DNA from: a virus
Strand: one strand, 5' to 3'
Virus record (IMG/VR): IMGVR_UViG_3300031211_000035
Coordinates: 1 to 21,288 of that record
Length of the DNA: 21,288 bases
The stretch's first letter is position 1; every line of letters begins with the position of its first letter. The notes beneath the pieces were generated by a model. The model was not told where the DNA came from. It searched no databases and saw only the letters and a list, made by a program, of their open reading frames with translations. The position numbers and the translations under genes are program-made. Below, in pieces: positions 7,416 to 16,933 of the stretch.

Positions 7416-10400
7416 TGAGCAGTTTAAATAATATAAACAATAATTCTAGCGTAGTTAGTGTTGGTCGAACCACACCAATTACTCCCGGTCCCCAGCCCTC
7501 AAGTAAAAGTCTTCCGGTTGTTGTTGCAAGTGATCAGGAAGCTATTCCAGTTGAAGAACAAAATAAAATTCAAAGTGAAGTTGCGCTTAGTCTTCTTGGT
7601 ATTCCTCGGGCGGAAGTTGCTTTGGGTATCTTTGCAGACGTTAATACATATGATGTTAACCCGAAAGAATGGAGCAGTAATCCAAGCAATTATTCTTTTG
7701 TATCAAATACCGAAAAACCAGAATACGCCGATATTGCTGGGCCTCAAGGCTATGGCGTTAAGCATCTTCCCGAAGAAAGTGGTGCATTAGTGGAATCTCC
7801 CGCTGATGATACAACAATTCTTACTTCTAAAAGATTTTTTAGATATCAACCGGGGCGTGTCAGTTCCGCTACGTTTGGTATTAAATCAAGTAAATTAATT
7901 GGAGATATAACAGAACGAAATGCAGTAAAAAATCCACCTATCAAAAAATTTGGTATTTTTGACAAATTTGATGGTTATTATTGGGAAACTCGTGATACTT
8001 CCCAAGGTGATCAGTTTGCTGTTGTTCGCAGAACTCAAAGCATCATGAGTTATAATCCATTGAAATTTGGATCAGCTTCTGGTCAACAAGTAGAAGATCA
8101 TGGCCTTGCTGGCCAGCCAGCAGACATAGGCCGCGAACGTGTTGGTTATTATCAACGTGAATGCGAAATAGTGAATATACAGAGATTTGAAATTATTGAT
8201 ACTGTTGTTGGAAGCAAAGATCCAAAATATGCAAGAGATTTTCATCTAATTATTGATGCTTTTTTGAATGATCTTAGGTGGGGCGGTGATGGCCATACAG
8301 TCGTTAACAGTACAACATACCGCACAACACTGAATGAAACCCCAGCCGCCTTTGTGGCATCTCTAGAGGCGCTAAGAGATGAAATCAACTTGGTCTTGAC
8401 CGACAGTGGATACACAGAGGCATCTAGTAAAATTACAAGCCTATCACAAATTCTGATTGACTTTTTTACATCTGGTAATATTTCTAATCTATCCAACATC
8501 AACTGGGGTGATCGACCAAAAGTTGACACAATCATATCTGGATACGATAAGTATCTAGGGTTTTTGATATCCTCGGAAGCAGACTTTGAAGGTGTATTTG
8601 CCGGTCAAACACAAGAAATGTATGAATTATTCAGATACAAAACATTACTAGATATTAAGTTTATAGCTAATGCTATTGGTTCTGATACACAATACGGTGG
8701 TAATGCAGCAACAGTATACACATCAAAAAATAATTACTCTAATAATGAACTTATTGCTGCTGCTGCTGTGTCGGAAGATGGTAAACAACTGCTAATCACT
8801 GCATATCAGAGACTGAAAGAGTTTCTAACATCAACTACCAGTATTACTGTTGAGCTTTCTAATGGTACAACTAAAGATATTGATAGCGTAGTAAACTTGT
8901 TTAGTCTTAGTGAAGCTCAAAGAACAAAATTAAAAGATCTATCTGATATTGCAATTGATAACTTTGATGAAGAATATCAAGGCATCATTGATTATGGTTC
9001 TGCTGATCAATTTGGAGACACTGTAATTCTTCGTGATGGTTTAATAATGACTCATGCCGCCGTATATGACCCTTCTTTGTTGCTTCCTAAAGAGATGGCA
9101 TCTTCTTTGGCTTATCCAGATACTAATACAGTTGTAACTAGTGGTCGTGAACTTGTATCTGGTCAATATGTCAACTATCACGGTGATGCGGGTGGCTTGG
9201 TAAGTGGGAAGACTTATAGAATTGCGTCTGTTGCTGGTTTTACTGCAAATGAGATTACACTAGAAGACCCAATGAATAATGCTCCTGTTGTTATTACAAG
9301 CTCAGGAACTTCTAGTGTGATTGAAACCCCAGTTCCTTTTATATTTCCTGATGATTATGACGAACCATTCTTAACAGAAACTAGCCCAACCAACTATGAT
9401 GGCATGTTTCCATACCAGTATATAAGCGAAGATGACCCTATGGGGGCTATTGATACTTCTATTGATACAAGTACAGTAGAAGGTTCTGCATCAATGCAAG
9501 CTCAAATTGATGCTGTTAACTATAAATTTAATAACTGGGTTCTGGCTAACGTTGATCCAAGATATTATTCTGTATATGAGTTTAGAGTGCCACGTAGCAG
9601 ATTTTCTGGTGATAGCTTAAATGGTAAAAAAAGACAAGCAGTATATTCTGATAATGTTTTGGACAAACGAGCCGGTGATCCTGTAATTGAAGACGGTGTG
9701 CGTGTAGAACAACAATCACTATGGGACTTTGACTTTTCTAAAGTATCAATGCTCAAGATTGATTTTTCTTGGTATGGTGCGGTAGGTGCTCTATTTCTTG
9801 CTTATGTTCCTGCAAGTAATGGTGAAGCTAGGTGGGTAAGAGTTCATCACCTACGTTGCTCTAATCAATTGAAAATTTCATCACTTGGTAATGCAACATT
9901 ACCAATTACATATCTTGTCTATGGTGGTGGATCTGAAAGAAGAATGGGACTTGAAAACAGTGCTAGATTACCATCAAATTATAATTCATATTCTGAACAT
10001 TTGGTAAAATATGGATCTTCATATTATATTGATGGTGGTGATAGAGGAACAGTTAGATTGTATAATCACAGTTCTGATGAACCAACTGAAATTCAAGGAT
10101 CAAAATATAATTTAGATATATCGGATGCATCTGATGCTACGGATACAACAGATCCTAGATTTATTGTATCATCTAACACAAATGTTAATACTTTTTATAT
10201 GAATGCAAAAATTGTTACTGGCAATCCACAGGATCAAAGCGTTCGAGTCGTTTGGGTAGATGAAGACACCAACACTTTACATCTAAACAAAATATTATCA
10301 GGTAATAGTTTTTCTACTGTTGGTATTATTACAGATAGACCTTCTATATTATATGGTATCAAGACTAAAGACTTTATAACATCTAGTGATGGAAAAGATG

Positions 10401-11083
10401 TTAGAAATCGTGTACAGGTTTATCCTACAAGATTGAGTTTAGGTACAAATGGATCTGGGTCTGGAAAAGCTAGTCTTCTAAAAACTCCACTGTTCCAAAC
10501 AAAAACAATGACCTTTGGATCTATCTCAACAACATCTGACATGAATCTAAACGAAACACGATTTGTTAGTGTAGATAATGAAGATTATATAAAAGAATTT
10601 GATGATTTTGTTTATGGGTATTTTCGTGCGCTAAAAGGTAATTCAAGCTCTCTTTTTACTGTCTTAGGAACACTGACTAAAAAAGCAAATGGTCTTTCAT
10701 TCGTCCCACTTGATAGTTTTAACACGGATATAATTATACCTTCTGGTCAGAAATTTCTTAAAGAGGGAATCTTTGATAGCAACGGTAACTCTATTGAATT
10801 TAATGAAGGTGATTTTGAGAAAGAAAGATTGAGTTCGGTAGAAGTTTCTGTTGTAAATGCTTCTCCTATTCCAAGAACGGGTGTAGACATATCTTCTTTT
10901 TATGTTTCGGGGGGCGCTCAAGACTTTGACCTTTCATCTTACTTTGATTATAACAAGGAATATATTTCTTATCCACTGACAGACTCATTAGAAACTCTTT
11001 ATATAGTAGGTTCTTCTACCATTATAAATAACTCGACGCCAGCAGTTTCTATTTCGGCTAGTCTAACTTGGGAGGAACAGTAA
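7415..11083 (+). CDS. Giant virion structural protein, paralog A (1222 aa)
   Basis: A large modular tail/baseplate-associated protein of unknown function. Residues 32-46 hold SLPVVVASDQEAIPV, a motif common near the N-terminus of phage tail proteins. SLLGIPRAE (59-67), RYQPGRVSSATFG (143-155), the MLKIDFSWYGAVGALFLAYV block (from 779), and the YGSSYYIDGGDRG block about 90 residues further on are all shared with the next gene's product, as is the C-terminal SSFYVSGG region. Between RYQPGR and the SWYGAVGA block lies about 520 residues of extra sequence. It includes two tandem helical domains of the RD-x-IIDA-x-x-NDL-x-x-GG type, at about 271-395 and 404-525, followed by a beta-rich linker. AAAGGGA at 7398-7404 supports the ATG, which overlaps the preceding stop. 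Expression is likely late, from TATAAATA at 7295. Virion location is inferred from context and paralogy; the coding call is firm. Confidence 0.8.
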   Translation: MSSLNNINNNSSVVSVGRTTPITPGPQPSSKSLPVVVASDQEAIPVEEQNKIQSEVALSLLGIPRAEVALGIFADVNTYDVNPKEWSSNPSNYSFVSNTEKPEYADIAGPQGYGVKHLPEESGALVESPADDTTILTSKRFFRYQPGRVSSATFGIKSSKLIGDITERNAVKNPPIKKFGIFDKFDGYYWETRDTSQGDQFAVVRRTQSIMSYNPLKFGSASGQQVEDHGLAGQPADIGRERVGYYQRECEIVNIQRFEIIDTVVGSKDPKYARDFHLIIDAFLNDLRWGGDGHTVVNSTTYRTTLNETPAAFVASLEALRDEINLVLTDSGYTEASSKITSLSQILIDFFTSGNISNLSNINWGDRPKVDTIISGYDKYLGFLISSEADFEGVFAGQTQEMYELFRYKTLLDIKFIANAIGSDTQYGGNAATVYTSKNNYSNNELIAAAAVSEDGKQLLITAYQRLKEFLTSTTSITVELSNGTTKDIDSVVNLFSLSEAQRTKLKDLSDIAIDNFDEEYQGIIDYGSADQFGDTVILRDGLIMTHAAVYDPSLLLPKEMASSLAYPDTNTVVTSGRELVSGQYVNYHGDAGGLVSGKTYRIASVAGFTANEITLEDPMNNAPVVITSSGTSSVIETPVPFIFPDDYDEPFLTETSPTNYDGMFPYQYISEDDPMGAIDTSIDTSTVEGSASMQAQIDAVNYKFNNWVLANVDPRYYSVYEFRVPRSRFSGDSLNGKKRQAVYSDNVLDKRAGDPVIEDGVRVEQQSLWDFDFSKVSMLKIDFSWYGAVGALFLAYVPASNGEARWVRVHHLRCSNQLKISSLGNATLPITYLVYGGGSERRMGLENSARLPSNYNSYSEHLVKYGSSYYIDGGDRGTVRLYNHSSDEPTEIQGSKYNLDISDASDATDTTDPRFIVSSNTNVNTFYMNAKIVTGNPQDQSVRVVWVDEDTNTLHLNKILSGNSFSTVGIITDRPSILYGIKTKDFITSSDGKDVRNRVQVYPTRLSLGTNGSGSGKASLLKTPLFQTKTMTFGSISTTSDMNLNETRFVSVDNEDYIKEFDDFVYGYFRALKGNSSSLFTVLGTLTKKANGLSFVPLDSFNTDIIIPSGQKFLKEGIFDSNGNSIEFNEGDFEKERLSSVEVSVVNASPIPRTGVDISSFYVSGGAQDFDLSSYFDYNKEYISYPLTDSLETLYIVGSSTIINNSTPAVSISASLTWEEQ
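11023..11030 (+). promoter_or_regulatory. T4-type late promoter motif before the 1151-aa gene
   Basis: An exact TATAAATA lies in the last codons of the 1222-aa gene, 59 nt before the ATG at 11090. This spacing resembles the motif before gene 6. It probably starts a transcript covering the 1151-aa, LRR and 339-aa genes, before whose other starts I found no exact motif. Confidence 0.6.
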
Positions 11084-11089
11084 CCTAAA

Positions 11090-14000
11090 ATGCCAAAAAT
11101 AAAGATAGGATTTGATAAAGTATCTACGCCTTTTATCTTAACAGATCAACCCCTATATGACATTATAAGAGGTGTCCCTTTAAGGGATGCCTCTCGCAAT
11201 GTTATTGTTACTGATTCTATTGTACCCTTGCCTAGTGGAGTTGATTCAAATAATTCAACTAGCGTTATTGTTGATAGCTCACCATATGCAAAACCAGTGA
11301 AAATTATTGAACAATTTCCCGAAACCTCGGCAGTTAGTTCTTCACTTCTGGGAATTCCTAGAGCAGAAACACAACTTAGTCTATTTTCTGACGTGAGTAC
11401 ATATGGTTTAGATGAAGATCTTTTTGAATATTATGACTATTCTTCAAACGGAAGACCCAGCCAGTGGTATACCAGAAGAAATGAAACCCATGGCAATCAT
11501 TTTTCTCCTAGATTATCAGAAGAAATAAATCAACAAGCTCTGGTAATTGAAGCATATCCTGTAAACTATACGTTTACAAGAGGGCCAAGGTTTGAAAACT
11601 ATAATGAAAATGCATATGAAAGATACAAGAATTTTATTCTTCTTGGTAATTTTCTATATAGAGAATATAAAGATGTAAATTTGAGCTTCGCAAACAAACA
11701 ATTCTTAGATCCAGCCGTTGTTACAGTATTTAATAATGAAGTCATATACGAATCGGATGATAGTACTTCTTTCGATTTAATTGAAAAGTGGACGCATGGT
11801 TGGATGGATATGAGGGACGGTACTCTTATAGATCCTTATAATAGACAAGTATTATTTCCAGACGGGCTTGGTTCCGATGTAACTCTTCCCGGTAGCAGTT
11901 CTTCTGGTCGCTACTATGGGATGCTAGAATCTAAGAAAACTTATCGTTATCAACCGGGTCGAATTTCTGGTTTTAGTTTTGGCTTTCGTTGTTCGACAGA
12001 TGAGGCTAGTGTTGATAATGTTATCGAATGGGGCGTTGGTAATCCGTCAGATCAATACGTTTTTCAAGTCAGAGGTGCATCATTTAGTATAGTTAGAAGA
12101 AGTACGATACCACTGCCAGAAAAAGTTCTTATAAGACAAGGGTTAACTTTAGATGACCAAGTTCTTAAAGGATCTACAGAACCCGTTAATTCTAAGGCCA
12201 TATATGAAACGGTAATCCCTAGAGATATGTTTAATAACGACACTGTTGATGGTAACGGCAAAAGTGGTTATTTGATTGATCCAAAAAAAGTTACGATGTA
12301 CAAGATTGAGTTTGGCTGGTACGGTGCTGTTGGTGCAAAATTTTATGCTTATGTACCATCCAGCAATGATGGTGCTCGGTGGGTGCTGATGCATACTCTA
12401 GTAATTGAAAATAGTTTAAACGAGCCATGCTTAGAAGACCCTAGATTCAAATTCAGATATACTCTGGATATTAGGAACACTTCTAACCTAAGAGAACCCC
12501 AGTATTTGTATAAGTATGGGGCTAGTTGTTTTATTGACGGGGGAGATAGCGGTTCTGAATATCCATATTCTCATTCAAGTGAAGGTAATGTAGTCAATTC
12601 TAACTCAAGATCACCTTTGCTTGGTATTATGCCAAAAAGAAAAATATTTAACTCAGATGGTATTGGAAAAGAAAATAAAAATAATATATATCCTGTTTCT
12701 GTTAATGCTTCGACTGACCAACTAACAGAAATACAAATAATTGAAGTTGATGGTGCTGATACTTTTGGCCACCATTACACTCCATCTTTGCATTCTAAAG
12801 AAAGTGGAATTATCAGATCATTTAATATATCCGAAGATTATAAAACTATAAGTATTATAGACGGACCTGAATATAATGTAGAAGATATTATAAAAGGTAA
12901 TACGGCAATTATTCAAACTGTATTGAATCATAATCTATACTCTGGTCAAAAAGTTAGAATTAGTAATGTAGAAGGTATGGAAGAACTCAATAATCAAGAA
13001 TTTTATATCAAAGTTCTTGATTCAAAACAAATATCATTGTTTTCTGATAGTAGTCTTAATACTGCTGTATCCAATACAAGCTATAATGACTATATAACTG
13101 GTGGTGTTATTCTAAGTATTCCTATTTTTAGGAATATTATAGATAATGATGCAAAACTAATTTCATCAAAAATTCATAGCAGTTACATAAATCCAATAGA
13201 TGAAAGAACTGCAACAATTTCACGAATTGGTATTAGAGGTTCATACAGAAAAACAAAGAATGAATCAATTTCTAAAGAAACAAAAGTTGATGGAGAAATA
13301 GTTAATTTTTTAGATGCTGTTGATACATCAAATGTCAGATTTTCTAACTTTGATGGTATAGCAACTTCTATATACCCACTTACCGGTGACGTGATTGACG
13401 TTAACTTTCTGAATAGATTATCTAGGGAAGCGACTGGGCAATTTACAGAATTTAGGATTGGAGTCACTGATCTTTTGCCTGACACAAGAGAAGAAATTAA
13501 TCAGATTGGTGTAGCAGAAAAAACAATATTTTTTAGAAATAAATTAGGGGTAGAATTCAGAGTTCTAGATGATACCGATTATCTATTTGAAGGTTTTACT
13601 CAGCGTGGTGTTTCAAGGGATCGTGATGGAATTGAAATAGGTGAAGATATTGGTGGGTATGGCATAAAAATGGGCTTAGATTATAGAATAGGTAGTCCAA
13701 GGGGTGTTGATTCTGGTGTCCCTTCTAGTGTAAGAATAAAGATAGATCAAAGAATTGGTTTTGAAATAGATTATTCAGATACTAACCCGAAAACTTCACA
13801 ACCCGGTAATTATCTGATTTTTCGAGAGATACCAGAATCTATTCTAAATGTTACTTTATTGGGTGGTGAACTTGGTATTGGTGGTTCAATAATAACAGCC
13901 GAAGCATCTGGTGTATATTTTTTGTCTAATATGCAATCGTATGTTGTGAGCCAAGAAACGGGAGCGATAGGACATTTTGTTGAGATTGATTCTATTGTTT

Positions 14001-14545
14001 CTCTAAATATAGATGACATGTTGTGGATTACTTCTATTTCTATAGGTGATCGTGGTTATCTTGATATTAACCAATCTATAAAATTCTCAAACAGAAAGAT
14101 TTTTAGTTTTAATCCTAAACCACTATATCTTGTATTACAATTTAGGGATAATTGTAAAGTCAATAATGTTTCAGTTACTGAATATTTTTCAAACTCAACA
14201 AGATCATTTTCTCCATTTTGGATTGTAAACGATTTGGTTGATGTTATTAACAGCGGTGGGTCACAACAAGGACTGCCTGCCGAAGATTATAAATCAAAGA
14301 ATAGGCTGGAATCTATAGGGGTTACTACTGGATTGACTCAACCGCTTCGCCCCGGCGTAGTTAAAGATTCTTTCTATATATCCGAAGGTAAAAATAAAGA
14401 AATTTCATTAGATTCTATTTATGGTCCAGACCGAACTACATTATCAACAGGTCTTTTAAATACTAAAGCAACATTCTTTACTGCTAGATCTGTTGAGAAT
14501 AATAATATTAACCTAGTAGATTTTAATGTCGTTACAAAGGAATAA
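11090..14545 (+). CDS. Giant virion structural protein, paralog B (1151 aa)
   Basis: A paralog of the preceding 1222-aa protein. Shared blocks in the same order are SLLGIPRAE (85-93), RYQPGRISGFSFGFR (from 286), the MYKIEFGWYGAVGAKFYAYV block (from 403), YGASCFIDGGDSG about 70 residues later, and a C-terminal SFYISEG region. Here only 117 residues separate RYQPGR from the WYGAVGA block, so it lacks the long insertion of paralog A. Residues ~604-673 resemble the FCCH-type beta module often found in phage tail proteins: LNHNLYSGQKVRISNVEGME, then LNNQEFYIKV, ending in YNDYITGG. The C-terminal half is beta-rich and unrecognised. GGAGG at 11071-11075, in the last codons of the previous gene, lies 14 nt before the ATG. 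Six bases separate the two genes. It is probably a baseplate rim or fibre-anchoring protein; the exact role is unknown. Confidence 0.8.
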   Translation: MPKIKIGFDKVSTPFILTDQPLYDIIRGVPLRDASRNVIVTDSIVPLPSGVDSNNSTSVIVDSSPYAKPVKIIEQFPETSAVSSSLLGIPRAETQLSLFSDVSTYGLDEDLFEYYDYSSNGRPSQWYTRRNETHGNHFSPRLSEEINQQALVIEAYPVNYTFTRGPRFENYNENAYERYKNFILLGNFLYREYKDVNLSFANKQFLDPAVVTVFNNEVIYESDDSTSFDLIEKWTHGWMDMRDGTLIDPYNRQVLFPDGLGSDVTLPGSSSSGRYYGMLESKKTYRYQPGRISGFSFGFRCSTDEASVDNVIEWGVGNPSDQYVFQVRGASFSIVRRSTIPLPEKVLIRQGLTLDDQVLKGSTEPVNSKAIYETVIPRDMFNNDTVDGNGKSGYLIDPKKVTMYKIEFGWYGAVGAKFYAYVPSSNDGARWVLMHTLVIENSLNEPCLEDPRFKFRYTLDIRNTSNLREPQYLYKYGASCFIDGGDSGSEYPYSHSSEGNVVNSNSRSPLLGIMPKRKIFNSDGIGKENKNNIYPVSVNASTDQLTEIQIIEVDGADTFGHHYTPSLHSKESGIIRSFNISEDYKTISIIDGPEYNVEDIIKGNTAIIQTVLNHNLYSGQKVRISNVEGMEELNNQEFYIKVLDSKQISLFSDSSLNTAVSNTSYNDYITGGVILSIPIFRNIIDNDAKLISSKIHSSYINPIDERTATISRIGIRGSYRKTKNESISKETKVDGEIVNFLDAVDTSNVRFSNFDGIATSIYPLTGDVIDVNFLNRLSREATGQFTEFRIGVTDLLPDTREEINQIGVAEKTIFFRNKLGVEFRVLDDTDYLFEGFTQRGVSRDRDGIEIGEDIGGYGIKMGLDYRIGSPRGVDSGVPSSVRIKIDQRIGFEIDYSDTNPKTSQPGNYLIFREIPESILNVTLLGGELGIGGSIITAEASGVYFLSNMQSYVVSQETGAIGHFVEIDSIVSLNIDDMLWITSISIGDRGYLDINQSIKFSNRKIFSFNPKPLYLVLQFRDNCKVNNVSVTEYFSNSTRSFSPFWIVNDLVDVINSGGSQQGLPAEDYKSKNRLESIGVTTGLTQPLRPGVVKDSFYISEGKNKEISLDSIYGPDRTTLSTGLLNTKATFFTARSVENNNINLVDFNVVTKE

Positions 14546-14547
14546 AA

Positions 14548-16932
14548 ATGTCGTCTATCAAGCCAGAAATTAAGTTTGGTCTAAATGTAAACAGATCATT
14601 TACTGATATAAGTGATAGAAAAAAGTCTCTAGAGAACCTTGGTCTTTCTTTTGATGATCTTGAAATTATCAGAGGCTCGTCAGAAACTAACGGAATATCC
14701 AGAAATGATGTTAGAACCATTTCTGGATTAGATATACCAATCCAAAGATATATTGTTAGGTTGAGAAGTGATGTTAGTAAATATAGAGGCATACTTGAAG
14801 ATCTAGCTGGTATAGATCAACGTCTAAAAGGCAACCTTGAAATAAATGGCTCTCTTGCTGCAAGTGCAATAAAATATAGTTATATTGAAAACGACACCAA
14901 TGATGTAAAGAAAGCTGACATTTCTACATCTCGGGTGTCTAGTTGGAGTTCTACTGAATCGCCTGTCTTGCCAGAGTCGGCTATATTTTATGGGGGAGAT
15001 CTTGATGTCGGTGGTAAAATAACAACTACTAATCTAAACTTCACCAATGATATAACCCCTGTATTTTTTAAAGATTCTGAAATTCCTACCCACAAGATAC
15101 AAGCAGAAGTTAATGGTAGTACAATTTACTTCTATGCAATGAAAGGAATACCCATTATTTTTAAGGGATTTTTCAGAAGCATGGATGCTGAATTTTCTTT
15201 GGACACCAAGGGGGCTATAAGCATTCGTGTGGTTGATGTAGAAGATTCTAGATACACTGCTAAGTATGAAAATCTAGGTGGTAGAGATGCTGATAGAGAG
15301 TCTTTAACATATAGATCAAATAGACCTGCTCTTAAAGATGTAGAAATATATCATGATCCATCAAACATCACAAGAATAAAATTAAACCGTTTGGGTATAT
15401 TTGAATATCCATCAAAAGTTATTCTTCCTAAAATGGATAGATTGATACTTGATAAAAATAACATTAAAAGTTTTCCTGACCTTGCTAAATTAACACCTAC
15501 ATTGACTTACTTAGATATGAGCGAAAACCCGCTTTTTAGTTCTGATGATGATAGTATAAGAAAACTTAATGATATCGTGGTTGCTCGCATTCCTCCTAAT
15601 ATAGAAACTCTTATATTTGGTAATACATACAGAGGTTCTATTACAGGGGATTTAACAAATCTACAAAACTTAAAATCGTTGAACCTTGATTCAAATAGTA
15701 AAAACTTGGGATTTGGTAGAGATTTAGACGATCCTAATGCTACATGCCCCGAAGTTTCTGATATGGTAACTAGCTATAGTGTTCAAAGAAATAAATTCAG
15801 AACAATACCCAATTCAGTTAAAGAGCTTCCAGAGTTAGTCAGTATAAATTTATATAATAATAACATTACTGACAGATCATTTAAAATTGATAGTGAAAAT
15901 ATTAGATCAATCAATATTGGTCGCAACGCTATTAATACACCAAATATGAGTGGTAGCGATACTTTAGAAAGTCTTTCGGCCAGATACTCTTATAATAGAG
16001 CAAGATCAGGCGATGATATCAATGGTTTGGTTACTGACTCGGGTGTATATAAGTTTAATAATTGTTCCAAATTAAATTCTATTAACTTGTATAGAAGCTT
16101 TTATAGAGGTTATATACCAAAGTTTTCTGGTAATAGTAGTCTCAGTCGAATTGATCTTTACTATACTCAGCTTTCTGGTGGTAGAATTGGTGATGATAGT
16201 CGCGTTTTGTTTTCTGATACATTTGATGATTGTGCAGACAGCTTAACTTTTTTTAGGCTGGCTAGTTATTATCTATTAAATGCTCCTATAGATCCCGATG
16301 TATTTAGAGATGCAAAGAATATAAGCTACTTGTATATAAAAAGTTTTAACAGAGGCGTAACAGGCCCAATTCCTGATTTGAGTGGTATGCCTAATCTTGT
16401 AAGTTTTTATATGCATCAAAACAAACTAACTGGAACAGTGCCTAGATTTTCAAATAACCCAAGAATACGGACTGTGTATCTATCAGAAAATAATTTAGAT
16501 GGCGCTGTTCCTTTTATTGAAAGTAGCACTTTAACAACTTTGAGTTTGCATACAAATAAATTAACATCATTTACGAAAATCAATGTGCCATCTCTTATCA
16601 ATTTGTATTTACACAACAATAATTTTAATGCCGAGATACCAGATATTAGTAATCTTTCGAGTTTAAGAACTTGTAGGTTAAACGATAATAGTTTCAATGG
16701 TTATAAAAGTGGGATATTCTCTTCATTAACAAATTTGCGGTCGTTGGATTTATCTAATAATAGCTTAACAGAAAGTGATATTAACTCGATAATGAGAGAT
16801 ATGTTAGAAAACTATAAAAAAAGCCCTAGAGGACGAGTAACTATTAATATAAGGGGAAACTCGGTCGCAACTGGTGCTGGGGTTGATATTATTTTTACAC
16901 TAAGAAGCTACGGCTGGATAATAAGGAACTAA
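14548..16932 (+). CDS. Leucine-rich-repeat virion protein (candidate adhesin)
   Basis: A 794-aa two-part protein. Residues 1 to ~150 form a module of the kind I associate with marine T4-like structural proteins: SLENLGLSFDDLEIIRGSSE, RTISGLDIPIQRYI, then LEINGSLAASAIKY and ADISTSRVSSWSS. This part presumably anchors it to the virion. After a beta-rich linker, residues ~270-755 contain about 18-19 leucine-rich repeats of about 20-30 residues. Clear examples are LDKNNIKSFPDL, TGPIPDLSGMPNLVSFYMHQ, NKLTGTVPRFSNNPRI, LYLHNNNFNAEIPDI and LRSLDLSNNSLT. The IPxLSGxxNL and NxLTGxxP forms resemble plant-type LRRs. LRR solenoids bind proteins or glycans, so a receptor-binding role is plausible but inferred. 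AAAGGAA at 14536-14542 is a strong Shine-Dalgarno, and two bases separate it from the preceding gene. No signal peptide or membrane segment is evident. Confidence 0.85.
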   Translation: MSSIKPEIKFGLNVNRSFTDISDRKKSLENLGLSFDDLEIIRGSSETNGISRNDVRTISGLDIPIQRYIVRLRSDVSKYRGILEDLAGIDQRLKGNLEINGSLAASAIKYSYIENDTNDVKKADISTSRVSSWSSTESPVLPESAIFYGGDLDVGGKITTTNLNFTNDITPVFFKDSEIPTHKIQAEVNGSTIYFYAMKGIPIIFKGFFRSMDAEFSLDTKGAISIRVVDVEDSRYTAKYENLGGRDADRESLTYRSNRPALKDVEIYHDPSNITRIKLNRLGIFEYPSKVILPKMDRLILDKNNIKSFPDLAKLTPTLTYLDMSENPLFSSDDDSIRKLNDIVVARIPPNIETLIFGNTYRGSITGDLTNLQNLKSLNLDSNSKNLGFGRDLDDPNATCPEVSDMVTSYSVQRNKFRTIPNSVKELPELVSINLYNNNITDRSFKIDSENIRSINIGRNAINTPNMSGSDTLESLSARYSYNRARSGDDINGLVTDSGVYKFNNCSKLNSINLYRSFYRGYIPKFSGNSSLSRIDLYYTQLSGGRIGDDSRVLFSDTFDDCADSLTFFRLASYYLLNAPIDPDVFRDAKNISYLYIKSFNRGVTGPIPDLSGMPNLVSFYMHQNKLTGTVPRFSNNPRIRTVYLSENNLDGAVPFIESSTLTTLSLHTNKLTSFTKINVPSLINLYLHNNNFNAEIPDISNLSSLRTCRLNDNSFNGYKSGIFSSLTNLRSLDLSNNSLTESDINSIMRDMLENYKKSPRGRVTINIRGNSVATGAGVDIIFTLRSYGWIIRN

Positions 16933-16933
16933 A

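Noticed and set aside
7458-7790. A 110-codon open frame on the + strand
   Set aside because: It overlaps the start of the 1222-aa gene in another frame; the latter contains the VVVASDQ and SLLGIPRAE motifs shared with its paralog, so the short frame is a shadow.
11168-11190. Small hairpin-like sequence around ATCCCTTAAAGG (read on the minus strand)
   Set aside because: It is inside codons of the 1151-aa gene, has a short stem and no following T run, so it is not supported as a terminator.
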